Assembly (NCBI GenBank): GCA_025934735.1
Contig: JAICWP010000002.1
Location: 186,001-250,000 of the forward strand
Direction of reading: 5' to 3'
From: Terriglobales bacterium
Lineage (GTDB): Bacteria > Acidobacteriota > Terriglobia > Terriglobales > Acidobacteriaceae
Length of the DNA stretch: 64,000 nucleotides
Shown here: positions 41,596-49,998 of the stretch, in pieces
How the letters are laid out: each line of letters starts with the position of its first letter
Position numbering within the stretch: the first letter of the stretch is position 1
Made by a program: the position numbers and the translations under genes
The notes under the pieces: model-generated
What the model was told of the DNA's origin: nothing
The model's input: only the letters and a program-made list of their open reading frames with translations
Database searches by the model: none

Positions 41596-43884
41596 TCACT
41601 GCCGGGCGCTGAACACCCAGATCTCGCCGGCTGCCAACTGCTTGTGGAAAGTGGCCCGGCCGGCGTTTTGCTGGAACTTCAACGGAGCATCGTTCTCCAA
41701 CTCGCGAGCCTGCTTCACCGGCCATGGCAGGTGAATGGCAAGGGAAGCATCGGCGGGAGCGCTGGCGTGGTTGAACACCAGGATGGTTTGCTGGCCCTGG
41801 CCGAACAGGCGGCGCATTTCTACCTCGGCGGTGCCGGGGCCCGACACTTCCACCTCCGGGGCAACGCCGGCGCCCTGAGCCAGCGCGAGAAACAGACGCT
41901 TCACCGCCGGGTCATGCTGGTTATGATAGGCGAGCGCCAAAAATGATCCGATCAGCACGGCTTTGCCCTCGCCGTCGGCTTTCTCAACCATCGCTGGACT
42001 GCCGTCGGCAAACCGCGCCAGCACATTCCCGCCAGGCAGCGGCTCAAGCTGTTCCTCGAAAGCTTCGCCAGGAATGGTTGTGTGCGTCGGAAGGTTGGCC
42101 AGCACGGGCGAGGCTTCCGTTTCGAGTTGCACTTTCTCAGCTGGGCGGATGATATTTTCCCTTGCGCCAAAAACCTGCGCCAGGCCGGCGCCGGGAATCA
42201 CGTTGCTGGCGAAGCCGCGAGCATCGTTCCAGGCCAGCCGCGCTTCCGCCACGGCGGTGCCTCCCCCCTGTACATACTGCTTCACGCCATTGGCTACATC
42301 CTGGGAAAGCATCACGGGGTAGGGCAGAAACAGGATTTTGTATTGTCCCAGGCGGTTCTGGGCGACATCTGCGGCGTCAACGAAATCCACCGGAATATTC
42401 TGTTCGAAGAACGCACGGTACAGCCCCAGCAGTGAATCGCGCTCGGCATTTCCCAGCTTCGAGAGCGAAGGCTGCGAACCGCCCACCATGTAGGAGAGCC
42501 GGTTGTAGAGAATTGCCACCTGCGCCGGCGCCGGCTGGGAGCGCAGCAGTTCCTCTCGATGGCGCGCGATCGCTTTGGCCACCTGCCCGGCGGCCCGCGC
42601 GCGTTCGGTGAGTGTGCCGTCCAGGTTGATCAAGCCGTAGCCATTCGATTCGAAGCCCGAACTCATCGGATACCAGGCGTACACCGCGATTTCGCGGGCG
42701 CCGTGCGCAATCGCTTGCCACATCCAGTATTGCTCGTCGTGGCTGGTGACCGGCTCAGCAATGCGCATTCCCGTGGCGCCCTGGCCCGCCTGCAGTTCGC
42801 CAATCCAGAATCCCTTTCCCTGACTGTGGCCGGCTGAGCGCGTGAAGTCCAACCCGGCGGCTAGCATGCCGTAGCTCCAGGGCCGAGTAGATTCGGAGTG
42901 CTTGGGATAAATCGAGGTGCCGAAGAAATCGGCATTGGCGGACATCTTCCAGTCATCCGGTTCGCCATAGCCGTCGGTGGGCGAGGTGAACAGCCCAGGC
43001 ACGGCGGCATGGCTGGTGATGGGGTGCGTGCGATCCTCGCTGCGCACGGCATCCACGCGGGTTTTCAGGTCGCCGGCCAGCTTGTCGTCAATGAAAGCGC
43101 GCCAGTCCAGGTAGTCGGTGTAGGAAAGGATGGTGGGAAAACGCGGCGGTTGCACCTGCTCCCATGCCCCGAAGCTGCGGTACCAGGCGGCGTTGAGCGC
43201 CTCCAGGGTATGATATTTCGCCTTCAACCATTCGCGGAAGCGGGCCTGGGTGTAAGCGCAGAAGCAGAATTCAGGATCCTTAAGATAGGGAAACTCGGCC
43301 CAGTTCACCACGTGCGGCTCGCTCCACACGTCCCAGCCGTAGAGGGCTGGGCTCTGGTTGGCATCGCGCGACAATGCCTGCAGAAACTTAACGATCTCGG
43401 AACGCACGCCGCGGTGGTCAATGCAGTAGCCGGGCGCGGCCTGCGAATGGATGACTGCTCCACTGCGGTCCACGAAACTGGCATCGGGATAGCGCTTGCC
43501 CACCCAGTCGGGCGCGGAATCCAGGTATACCTGCACGATCACCCGTAGCCCGCGTTGCTGCGCCAGTCGCAGCAGCAGGTCGAGATTGGCGAAGTTGTAC
43601 TCTCCCGGCCACGGTTCGGCGGTGGCCCAGTCCACCCAGGTTTTCACCGTATTGAAGCCGTCGCCTTTGATCTGGTCCAGGTCGTTGCCCCAACGCTGGG
43701 CGCTGCTGGCATCCAGGCGTTCCAGCATGGGCGCACGCACCTTGCCTCCGCCGTACCACACCGCCACCGGAAAGAAAGACTGATCGAGCCTGCTCCCATC
43801 GGAAACCTGAGCCGGGCGCGATATGCCGCTTTGCATCGCCACAAACACCAGCAGGATTGCCGATAAAGACCGGAAAAGATTCAT
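41596..43884 (-). CDS. Secreted GH42-like beta-galactosidase
   Basis: A 762-residue protein with signal peptide (LSAILLVFVAMQSGIS). The GH42 TIM barrel reads WGNDLDQIKGDGFNTVKTWVDWATAEPWPGEYNF. The acid/base is E189 in WDVWSEPH and the nucleophile E363 in WIGELQAG. A beta-galactosidase trimerisation, amidotransferase-like domain (about 440-640, ILFLPYPVMLSQDVANGVKQYVQGGG) and a C-terminal beta domain follow. It converges on the epoxide hydrolase gene and is oriented opposite to the sugar operon, though functionally related. Substrate by family: beta-galactosides. Confidence 0.88.
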   Translation of the reverse strand: MNLFRSLSAILLVFVAMQSGISRPAQVSDGSRLDQSFFPVAVWYGGGKVRAPMLERLDASSAQRWGNDLDQIKGDGFNTVKTWVDWATAEPWPGEYNFANLDLLLRLAQQRGLRVIVQVYLDSAPDWVGKRYPDASFVDRSGAVIHSQAAPGYCIDHRGVRSEIVKFLQALSRDANQSPALYGWDVWSEPHVVNWAEFPYLKDPEFCFCAYTQARFREWLKAKYHTLEALNAAWYRSFGAWEQVQPPRFPTILSYTDYLDWRAFIDDKLAGDLKTRVDAVRSEDRTHPITSHAAVPGLFTSPTDGYGEPDDWKMSANADFFGTSIYPKHSESTRPWSYGMLAAGLDFTRSAGHSQGKGFWIGELQAGQGATGMRIAEPVTSHDEQYWMWQAIAHGAREIAVYAWYPMSSGFESNGYGLINLDGTLTERARAAGQVAKAIARHREELLRSQPAPAQVAILYNRLSYMVGGSQPSLSKLGNAERDSLLGLYRAFFEQNIPVDFVDAADVAQNRLGQYKILFLPYPVMLSQDVANGVKQYVQGGGTAVAEARLAWNDARGFASNVIPGAGLAQVFGARENIIRPAEKVQLETEASPVLANLPTHTTIPGEAFEEQLEPLPGGNVLARFADGSPAMVEKADGEGKAVLIGSFLALAYHNQHDPAVKRLFLALAQGAGVAPEVEVSGPGTAEVEMRRLFGQGQQTILVFNHASAPADASLAIHLPWPVKQARELENDAPLKFQQNAGRATFHKQLAAGEIWVFSARQ

Positions 43885-43903
43885 GATGTAATGCCGACTA
43901 TCT

Positions 43904-44446
43904 TCAGGCGAGCGGTTGCTGCCGCGAGATTCCGTCCAGATAAGCTTCGGCCTGTTGAACGCATTCTGCCAGCGGATTGTCCGTATTGACCGTCAACCTT
44001 GGTTCGTTCAGCGGTTCAAAACCGGCTTTGATTGCAGCGTACAGTTCCGCGGACCGGTTCGCGGCCACATGCGCCCCGCTTTCCCGATCTTGCCGCAATC
44101 GCTCCAGGGCACCCGCCTCGCTACACGTGCATTCGATAATGGCTAGCGGTGTATGCAGCCGAATGATGGTGTCCTGAACCTGCTCACGCTGGTAGCGTCG
44201 CGAGAATGGCCGCCCATCAAGAAAGATTCTCAGTGTCAGATTGCGCGGCAACAAGTACTCGGCGGTTAGCAGCATGATCTGCTGGCAGAAATCATCCTGC
44301 TCCCGCGAGTACGCGATGTGAGCCGGGGCGAATAGCGCCGCACGGATAGCATCTTTATCGAGCACCACCCCCTCACAGCGCCCGGCCAGCGCCCGCGCCA
44401 AGGTGCTTTTGCCGGTGCCGGGCAGCCCCACCATCATAATTAACAT
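43904..44446 (-). CDS. P-loop AAA-type small-molecule kinase
   Basis: From the ATG at 44446 (44473 also possible) about 180 residues: P-loop MVGLPGTGKSTLARALAGR, VVLDKDAIRAALFAP, a lid region RRYQREQVQDTIIRLHTPLAIIECTCSEAGALERLRQDR and a C-terminal NTDNPLAECVQQAEAYL. This is the shikimate/gluconate kinase-like or AAA_33 group acting on small molecules or nucleotides. It lies 19 bases after the GH42 gene start in minus-strand order, so it is upstream of it; a sugar-kinase role is tempting but unproven. Confidence 0.75.
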   Translation of the reverse strand: MLIMMVGLPGTGKSTLARALAGRCEGVVLDKDAIRAALFAPAHIAYSREQDDFCQQIMLLTAEYLLPRNLTLRIFLDGRPFSRRYQREQVQDTIIRLHTPLAIIECTCSEAGALERLRQDRESGAHVAANRSAELYAAIKAGFEPLNEPRLTVNTDNPLAECVQQAEAYLDGISRQQPLA

Positions 44447-44576
44447 GAGCGTAAAGGAGACTCCAGGAACCATCGTACGATTGACAATTTCGGGTTGTCG
44501 ATGGCAAATGCACAATGCTGGAATCGCGGGACCTCGCTCCATCGAATTCTGGCCGCCAGAAACAATCCAAAGCGGA

Positions 44577-44608
44577 GAAAAAAGAGGCGACCGCAAGCGG
44601 CCGCCTCT
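44577..44608 (-). terminator. Rho-independent terminator of the pal-like gene
   Basis: On the minus strand AGAGGCG-G-CCG, loop CTTG, CGG-T-CGCCTCT forms a stem of about 11 bp with one G-U pair, followed by TTTTTTCTC. It lies 23 bases past the Pal stop codon. Confidence 0.9.
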
Positions 44609-44630
44609 GCTACGCGAGCTACAAGCCAAA

Positions 44631-45356
44631 CTAATCCTTGGCCAGGTGGTCGCGGCGGTTCTGCGACCAGCACTCCTCGTTGTCCTGGCTGCAGAATGGC
44701 TGTTCCTTGCCCAGGCTGGTGGTCTTAATGCGGTCGGCGCTGACCCCCAGCTTCACAAGTTCGCTCTTGAAGGTATTCGCTCGGCTCGCGCCCAGTGCCA
44801 GGTTGTATTCCTCCGAGCCGCGATTATCGCAGTGGCCGGCCACGGTCAGCGCAATGTCGGGATGATCAGAGAGGAATTTGGCGTCATTCTGCAGAACCGA
44901 TTCCTGGTCGGCTCGGATGTCGTACTTGTCTAGATCAAAGAACACATCCTTAACGTTTTGCTGGAACAGTTCGTCTTCCGAAATGCTTGACTGCGCCGGC
45001 TGGGGCTTGGGATTCACGGTGACGCGCGCACTCGCATCAGCGCTACCGCCCGGTCCTTTGGCCGTCAGTTCATAAGTGGTGGAGTCCTGCGGGCTAACGC
45101 TCTGCGTGCCCGAGGCTGAAACCGTTCCCAGGCCGCTGATGTTGATATCTGTGGCGTTGCTGGTGCTCCAGCTCAGCTGCGTGCTCTGGCCCTGCTGAAT
45201 GTCACCCGGGGCGGCAGTCAGTGTAGCTGTGGGCGTAGGCGGCGGAGCCGGCGCCGGTGGAGTTGCTTTGGCTTGTTTCTTGGCACAGCCCGCCAAAAAC
45301 AGAATGCCCGCGAGCGTCGCCAACATCGTGTAGCGGGTTACAGATGCCTTACTCAT
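44631..45356 (-). CDS. Pal-like OmpA-family lipoprotein with Ig-like domain
   Basis: ATG 45356 follows AAGGAGGAAAG, so I choose it over the longer frame. 241 residues: lipoprotein signal with lipobox LAGC (Cys about residue 24), a Pro/Ala/Thr linker and a bacterial Ig-like domain (about 45-118, LSWSTSNATDINISG). The OmpA domain (about 135-240) has VFFDLDKYDIRADQ, VAGHCDNRGSEEYNLALGASRA and NRRDHLAKD. Pal binds peptidoglycan and links the outer membrane to the Tol system. tolB and ybgF are not adjacent, so this is a stand-alone variant. A strong terminator follows. Confidence 0.92.
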   Translation of the reverse strand: MSKASVTRYTMLATLAGILFLAGCAKKQAKATPPAPAPPPTPTATLTAAPGDIQQGQSTQLSWSTSNATDINISGLGTVSASGTQSVSPQDSTTYELTAKGPGGSADASARVTVNPKPQPAQSSISEDELFQQNVKDVFFDLDKYDIRADQESVLQNDAKFLSDHPDIALTVAGHCDNRGSEEYNLALGASRANTFKSELVKLGVSADRIKTTSLGKEQPFCSQDNEECWSQNRRDHLAKD

Positions 45357-45451
45357 TGACTTTCCTCCTTGAATTTTTCCAACCAAAACTGCCTTTCTGA
45401 TTTCCGGTTGTAGAAGCCTCAGAAGCTGGGGGCAAAAAGGACGGTAAGAAC

Positions 45452-45781
45452 TCAGCACAACAGAATGGCGCGACGGGAGAAAGGGGTAGAAAGACCAGCG
45501 CCGGCCGCACGCTCCCAGGAACAACCCCGAACCTGCAGCCAGGGACACATGGCGGCGAAGAGCCCCGCTACCCCCTCGAGAACGGCGGAAAGCCAAAGGC
45601 AGATGGCCAGCAGGAGCCGTCGGGACCGGAAGGCGGTTGCTGGGCCGTGGGTGCTGACAAACGACCCATGTACGGCGGGGAACAGCACCACGCTGAGCAC
45701 TGCGGCAGCCAGCAGAATCGCCAGCGCAGCAAGCAGCTGCCGGGGCCAGAAGCCCCAGAATTCAACGCGAAGTGGGCGCAT
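45452..45781 (-). CDS. Hypothetical small membrane protein
   Basis: From ATG 45781 a 109-residue frame with two to three hydrophobic helices (LLAALAILLAAAVLSVVLFPA, LLLAICLWLSAVLEGVAGLFAAM) separated by an Arg-rich turn. The Trp/Cys-rich tail PWLQVRGCSWERAAGAG is unusual. I do not recognise a family. It is upstream of and on the same strand as the Pal gene, 95 bases from it. It may be real, but the evidence is length and hydrophobic pattern only. Confidence 0.4.
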   Translation of the reverse strand: MRPLRVEFWGFWPRQLLAALAILLAAAVLSVVLFPAVHGSFVSTHGPATAFRSRRLLLAICLWLSAVLEGVAGLFAAMCPWLQVRGCSWERAAGAGLSTPFSRRAILLC

Positions 45782-45988
45782 TTTGCCGCTCACGTAAGAT
45801 GCTGTCCAGAGTTGCTGGATCGGCATTATATCGTGAACCGAGAAGCAGACTACCCCCCACCCGTGGTTACCTTGGTCCCAAGTTAAGCCTGTCCCGATTT
45901 CTAGCCGCTAACGCACTGCTCGACGATGAATTACTCAAGGCCGCAGCGGGAGGAGAAATTCCATGCTGCGGAATAGAAGCGGAGGCAT

Positions 45989-46627
45989 GTGCGACTCCCG
46001 GAATTTGCATCCAAGGGTGCTGTGCTGAAAACAACCTGGTCCCGACTATTGGTCCTGGTAGGGCTATTGGCGCTGATCGCGCTGAACTGGTCCTGCGGTA
46101 CCCTGAAAGACATTTGCAATTGCCTGCCCTACGAGCCCGACATCGCCGACTACCGGCACGCCGCCAAGCACGTTCCCTTGCCGAATGCCACTCCCGTCGA
46201 AATTACCGTGCAAACCATCCTGAGCTGGCGGCAAACACCCGTCCTGCCGCCCACTATGCCGCGTTTCGGACGCGAGCTGACGCTCTTCCATGTGGCGCAC
46301 GCGTTTCTGCAAAATGCCAGCGTCAATCTGGCCGACTGCGACGTTCACCTGGAGATTTCCGCCACCGCTGACCCCAGGGCGCCCCGAGTCATCGTGGAAA
46401 CACCGGTAGACTCGGAGTACTGTTCGGCGCGAAGAAGTATCCAGAAGCAACTGGCGCAGCACGGCTTTACCCTTGACGGTACCCACGGCGGCGACCTGCC
46501 CCAGGCCCTGCCTGCCGAAGTGACCGGGCTGGCGTTCGAGGACTTCGAGCACCCGCAGAACCGTGGCACCGCCGAGGTGGCCACATTGTGGGAGTTACAC
46601 CCGGCCATCGTGACTATTACGCAATAG
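45989..46627 (+). CDS. Hypothetical exported protein
   Basis: 212 residues from GTG 45989 (GGAGG four bases upstream); a GTG at 46022 would start closer to the hydrophobic segment. One membrane or signal segment (SRLLVLVGLLALIALNWSCG, about residues 18-37) ends in a cysteine that could be a lipid site, though the -3 to -1 residues are poor. The rest is soluble, with paired Cys residues (ICNC near 42-45; DC, EYC later). No family recognised. A similar leader is common in exported proteins of this phylum. Confidence 0.6.
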   Translation: MRLPEFASKGAVLKTTWSRLLVLVGLLALIALNWSCGTLKDICNCLPYEPDIADYRHAAKHVPLPNATPVEITVQTILSWRQTPVLPPTMPRFGRELTLFHVAHAFLQNASVNLADCDVHLEISATADPRAPRVIVETPVDSEYCSARRSIQKQLAQHGFTLDGTHGGDLPQALPAEVTGLAFEDFEHPQNRGTAEVATLWELHPAIVTITQ

Positions 46628-46663
46628 CGCTGACTCGTCCTGTTTCACCGCTGGGTGCGGCGC

Positions 46664-46963
46664 TCACTTCCCCCGCACGGCTATGTTTTGCAGTTCTGCT
46701 TTTCCGCTCTGAACCACCAGCTCAGCTTGGATGTTGTCGCCTGGCCAGAGCCGCTTCATTTCGTTTGCATCCTCCACGTCATACACCATGGTCATGGCGG
46801 GCATCAGGCCGGGAATGGCTCCATGTTTCACCGTGACCTGTTGTTTGCCCTGATCCACGGAGATTATCTCCCCTTGGAGTGGGTAACGGCCGTTCTTGGG
46901 CGCGGCCGGCCGGTGCGACTGGCAAGCGCCGATGATTGCCAGAGCACTCACACAGAGCCGCAT
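46664..46963 (-). CDS. CusF-like copper-binding lipoprotein
   Basis: A 99-residue protein with a short leader ending IIGAC (lipobox, Cys about 14). The CusF-like beta-barrel reads YPLQGEIISVDQGKQQVTVKHGAIPGLMPAMTMVYDVED. The spacing of His and the MPAMTM methionines fits the copper site of this family (periplasmic Cu+ chaperone), and the tail GDNIQAELVV is typical. In other acidobacteria such a domain often precedes an SCO1 protein; here it ends after one domain. Its start codon lies at the broken end of a truncated amidohydrolase gene, so it may lack its own promoter. Confidence 0.72.
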   Translation of the reverse strand: MRLCVSALAIIGACQSHRPAAPKNGRYPLQGEIISVDQGKQQVTVKHGAIPGLMPAMTMVYDVEDANEMKRLWPGDNIQAELVVQSGKAELQNIAVRGK

Positions 46964-47699
46964 CCTGCACCGCGGTCAGCCCGTAGGAGGCGGCTTCATC
47001 CATGTGCTGCAATAGGGACTCGTAGCGATCCTCATCCGAACGTGGGGGAATGTGGCTGGTGAGCAGTTCCTGGGCAGCCTCTTTAAGTTCGCCGGTAGGC
47101 TGGCCGGTTCCATCGCGCATGATGCGGCCATTGGGCGGGTTGGGAGTATCGCCCGTAATCCCCGCCAACGCCAGCGCTTTGGAATTCGCCAGTCCCATGT
47201 GGCCGTCGCGCTCGCTCACGTAAACGGGGCGATCAGAAACAATCGAATCGAGATACTTCTTGTCCGGTTTCTGGTTGGGGAACAGAGCGTAACCCCACCC
47301 CGCGCCTACGATCCAGGGGAGCGTGCGATGGGATTTCGCGAAATCGGCGATTCGCTGCTGGAATTGCTGCAGCGTCTCTGCGCCCACCAGGTCAACTTCA
47401 TTCACCGATGGCCCGGGAAAGTGCAGGTGGGAATCCTGAAACCCGGGAATAACGAATCGGCCGTGAAGGTCAAGCACGGCGGTGTCTGGCACGGCCAAAG
47501 CGCGGATTTCGGCGTTGGAGCCGACGGCGAGCAACCGGTCACCGTTAATCGCCAGCGCCTCGGCTTGGGGGTGGGCCTCATCCTCGGTCCAAATGTTGCC
47601 ATTCACAAAGATGCGGTCGGCGTGTTCCGCCGCTTTTAGCGGCAGGCAGAGAAAGGTGAACGCAACCAGAAGAACGGCGGCTTTGTGTATGGGGCGCAT
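46779..47699 (-). pseudogene. Truncated YtcJ-like amidohydrolase
   Basis: From ATG 47699 the frame starts with a signal peptide (AVLLVAFTFLCLPLKA). It continues as a metal-dependent amidohydrolase (Amidohydro_3/YtcJ): ADRIFVNGNIWTEDEAHPQAEALAI, VIPGFQDSHLHFPG, IVGAGWGYALFP and HMDEAASYGLTAVQDAA. At about 46965 homology ends and the frame continues into the CusF-like gene read in the wrong phase, stopping at 46779. Normal members are about 540-570 residues, so the C-terminal half is lost. The metal site HLH is present but late catalytic residues are not. Likely non-functional. Confidence 0.75.
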
Positions 47700-47732
47700 T
47701 TCCAGGATCCCCATCCTTTCGCGGCTTAACAC

Positions 47733-48063
47733 TATGCCGCTGGGCTGAATGGGCTCTCAATCTAAGACGGTAAACGGGAACTGGCCAGCAAAATCTTAGC
47801 GCGCAAAAAATCACCGGCCCGGAGGACGGGTCTCGGGCCGGCGCAGGGTGAGTAATGGGGAAATGCGTGCCGGACGCCCCAAGCTTGACCGGCTAAAGCA
47901 AATCCCCCGATCCGATGTCCGGGCTCAGCGGCGCCTCTGGTAACGTGCGAGCTCGGGCCATCCCCGTCCCTGGAGAAATCGCGAACTCAATTGCCTCCCG
48001 AGCCAATGCACTTCACTCGGTATTGCAGTGGTCAACTGAAACGCGAATTCAGGGACGCAGGGG
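47733..48063. other. Structured GC-rich region containing a minus-strand terminator
   Basis: Downstream of the gene at 48064 on the minus strand lie about 215 GC-rich bases rich in short complementary segments (for example GGGGATGGCCCGAGCTCG and CGAGAC/CCGGCC blocks), then the terminator at 47805-47841. The terminator also lies upstream of the truncated amidohydrolase gene. A structured RNA or attenuator is possible. I could not match it to a known riboswitch. Confidence 0.35.
47805..47841 (-). terminator. Rho-independent terminator
   Basis: Minus strand: CCGGCCCG, a 12-base loop, CGGGCCGG, then TGATTTTTT. Eight perfect base pairs. It would end transcription from the gene at 48064-48366 or from an RNA in between. 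Confidence 0.8.
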
Positions 48064-48366
48064 CTAACAAAGAAAACTGCAGAGCAGAGTAAGCAGCGAG
48101 CGAGAGCGTGCAGATGGCTGCGGGTGGAAATCTGCAGTCGCTGAACGGGTGGGCTGCGGGTGAATCCGGACGCTGGCCGATATTGCGCCGGAATCCAGTC
48201 CGGTGAGCGCCAAGCGGCAACTCAGGACCACCGGCACCGTCGCCTGATTAATGGGCGTGTCCGCCTCGTCGAAGGCAGTTTGCGGCAGGTCCACTGGCGG
48301 CACTACCAACACAACTGCCAGCATCACCAGTTCGGCAACCAGGATTATCCAACGAAAACGCCGCAT
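48064..48366 (-). CDS. Small exported or membrane protein, lineage-conserved hypothetical
   Basis: From ATG 48366 about 100 residues: basic start MRRFRW, one hydrophobic helix (ILVAELVMLAVVLVV), then PPVDLPQTAFDEADTPIN. I recall a similar VDLPDTAF stretch from small secreted hypotheticals of Acidobacteria, but cannot confirm. The remainder is Ser/Arg-rich. Function unknown. Confidence 0.45.
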   Translation of the reverse strand: MRRFRWIILVAELVMLAVVLVVPPVDLPQTAFDEADTPINQATVPVVLSCRLALTGLDSGAISASVRIHPQPTRSATADFHPQPSARSRSLLTLLCSFLC

Positions 48367-48628
48367 CGCGGGTCGCAGCCTTTCTGGAAAGCACATTAGC
48401 TTGGTAGACTGGCGGCTGTCAAATTCGATCAGTCTTGACATTACAATCTAAGAGGGAGAGGGCGAAGCGGAGCCAGGGGTGAGCCGGTCGGGCCTGATCC
48501 GAATTCACGAAATCACACCTGTGCGATTACCGTTTGCCCGCGGCTGGGGTATAGTGCCGCTAACCGACCCGTGCCTGGTTTTTCATTGAAACACTAATTC
48601 CCGGGGACAAATTGGGCGGAGGTTTCCC

Positions 48629-49051
48629 ATGGATAGAAAATACAAGCAGCGCGGCTACATGGACCGCGGCGGCAATGAGGCAAAACACGAGAGTCGAGAA
48701 GAAGAGCGCCCGCGCAATATGGTGGGTGGACCCCGCTCCGTGATGATGCCTGGCACGCGCGAAGTCTCGCGCTGCGCCCAGTGTGGCGCCCTCATCCAGA
48801 ACCTGGCCGAACCCACGGGACAGTGCGGAAAATGCGGCGCCACCCTGCACGCCTGCAAGCAGTGCACCTATTTCGATCCTGGCAGCCGCCTCGAGTGCCG
48901 CCAGCCCATCCCGGAACGCATCGCTCGCAAGGACGCTGTTAATAATTGCACCTTCTTTGCCATGAAGGTGACTGTGGAAAAGGAAACCACCAGCGGGGGC
49001 GCCCGCACCGACGACGCCCGCCGTGCCTTTGAGAATTTGTTCAAGAAGTAG
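48629..49051 (+). CDS. Zinc-ribbon-like hypothetical protein
   Basis: A 140-residue hydrophilic protein from ATG 48629 (GGAGG eight bases upstream). The Lys/Arg/Glu-rich N-terminus (about 1-45) is followed by Cys pairs CAQCGA, CGKCGA, CKQCTYFDPGSRLECRQP and NNCTFF, a pattern suited to two zinc ribbons, then TSGGARTDDARRAFENLFKK. I recall similar proteins in acidobacteria annotated only as hypothetical; a nucleic-acid or protein-binding role is inference. Confidence 0.75.
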   Translation: MDRKYKQRGYMDRGGNEAKHESREEERPRNMVGGPRSVMMPGTREVSRCAQCGALIQNLAEPTGQCGKCGATLHACKQCTYFDPGSRLECRQPIPERIARKDAVNNCTFFAMKVTVEKETTSGGARTDDARRAFENLFKK

Positions 49052-49257
49052 GCCCGCGCTGTCACGCAATGCCCACTCCTTAAGCTTCCGGATCTTTCCT
49101 GGCCTCTGCGGCCGAGCGACGACCACCCTCTCCATCCTTCTTTCGCAGCAGGACGGCAACTGCCCTGGAGATTTTCCTGGCTGCGGCTATTCCCGACAGC
49201 ATTCATCACCAGATGAAAGTCCGGATGGCTTGCTTCCATGGCACGAGCGGAAGGATT

Positions 49258-49932
49258 TTAGCGGCGCCGCCAGCGATCCACCGTCACCAGCCCAGTCACC
49301 CAGAACGCGGCTGCTGCATAGCCCGCAATCACATCGGTGGGCCAGTGCACGCCCAAGTAAACGCGCGAGAATCCAATCATTCCCACCAGCAGGCCAGCAA
49401 ACACCCAGATCAGCACCCGGACGGCCAAGTTGCGAATGCGTGCGGTCAGCACCCCTGCCAGCACCATGTAGAAGCAAAAGGAGCCCAGAGCATGGCCGCT
49501 GGGAAAACTGTAGCTCTGGGGCTGGGGAATGAAATAGGCGATGGGCCGGGCGCGGTGGAACACATCCTTCAATGTTACGTCCAGCGCCACCGCACCGGCC
49601 ATGCTGATGGCCAGCCAGATCGCCGCGTAGCGCCAGCGCACCAGCAGAAAAATGATCACCAGCACCACAAACAGGCAGCTCAAGAATACCGGCGACCCTA
49701 AGTCGCTGAACGCCTCCATAGCTAAGGTCAAGCCGGAACTGGCGTATTGATGAACTGCAAGCCGGATGTGCAGGTCGAATTTCGTCAGCTCGCCTTCAAA
49801 CACTTCCCGAGTCAGCCAGGAAAAGAACAACAATGCCAGCACGGAAAAGGCGAGGCTGCCGATCAGCAACGCTCCCAATTTTGGGCCGGATCGTCGGATG
49901 GGTGATTCGGGAGTGTTGGGATTATGGGGCAA
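49258..49932 (-). CDS. PAP2-family membrane phosphatase
   Basis: A 224-residue protein with about six membrane helices and the three acid-phosphatase motifs KDVFHRARP, PSGHALG and SRVYLGVHWPTD, the last two carrying the catalytic histidines. The family dephosphorylates undecaprenyl pyrophosphate or phosphatidic acid and its relatives. It stands alone between convergent and same-strand neighbours; the metallophosphoesterase gene upstream is 67 bases away on the same strand. Confidence 0.9.
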   Translation of the reverse strand: MPHNPNTPESPIRRSGPKLGALLIGSLAFSVLALLFFSWLTREVFEGELTKFDLHIRLAVHQYASSGLTLAMEAFSDLGSPVFLSCLFVVLVIIFLLVRWRYAAIWLAISMAGAVALDVTLKDVFHRARPIAYFIPQPQSYSFPSGHALGSFCFYMVLAGVLTARIRNLAVRVLIWVFAGLLVGMIGFSRVYLGVHWPTDVIAGYAAAAFWVTGLVTVDRWRRR

Positions 49933-49998
49933 GACACCGGAAGTATAGCTGTCGGCGGGCAGGGGAGTAAGAAGCCGAGGGGCTTAGCACCGAGGTGC

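Noticed and set aside
47842-48060. Cobalamin, c-di-AMP or c-di-GMP riboswitch
   Set aside because: I compared from memory the conserved cores of these classes with both strands and found no convincing match, so only an unassigned structured region is reported.
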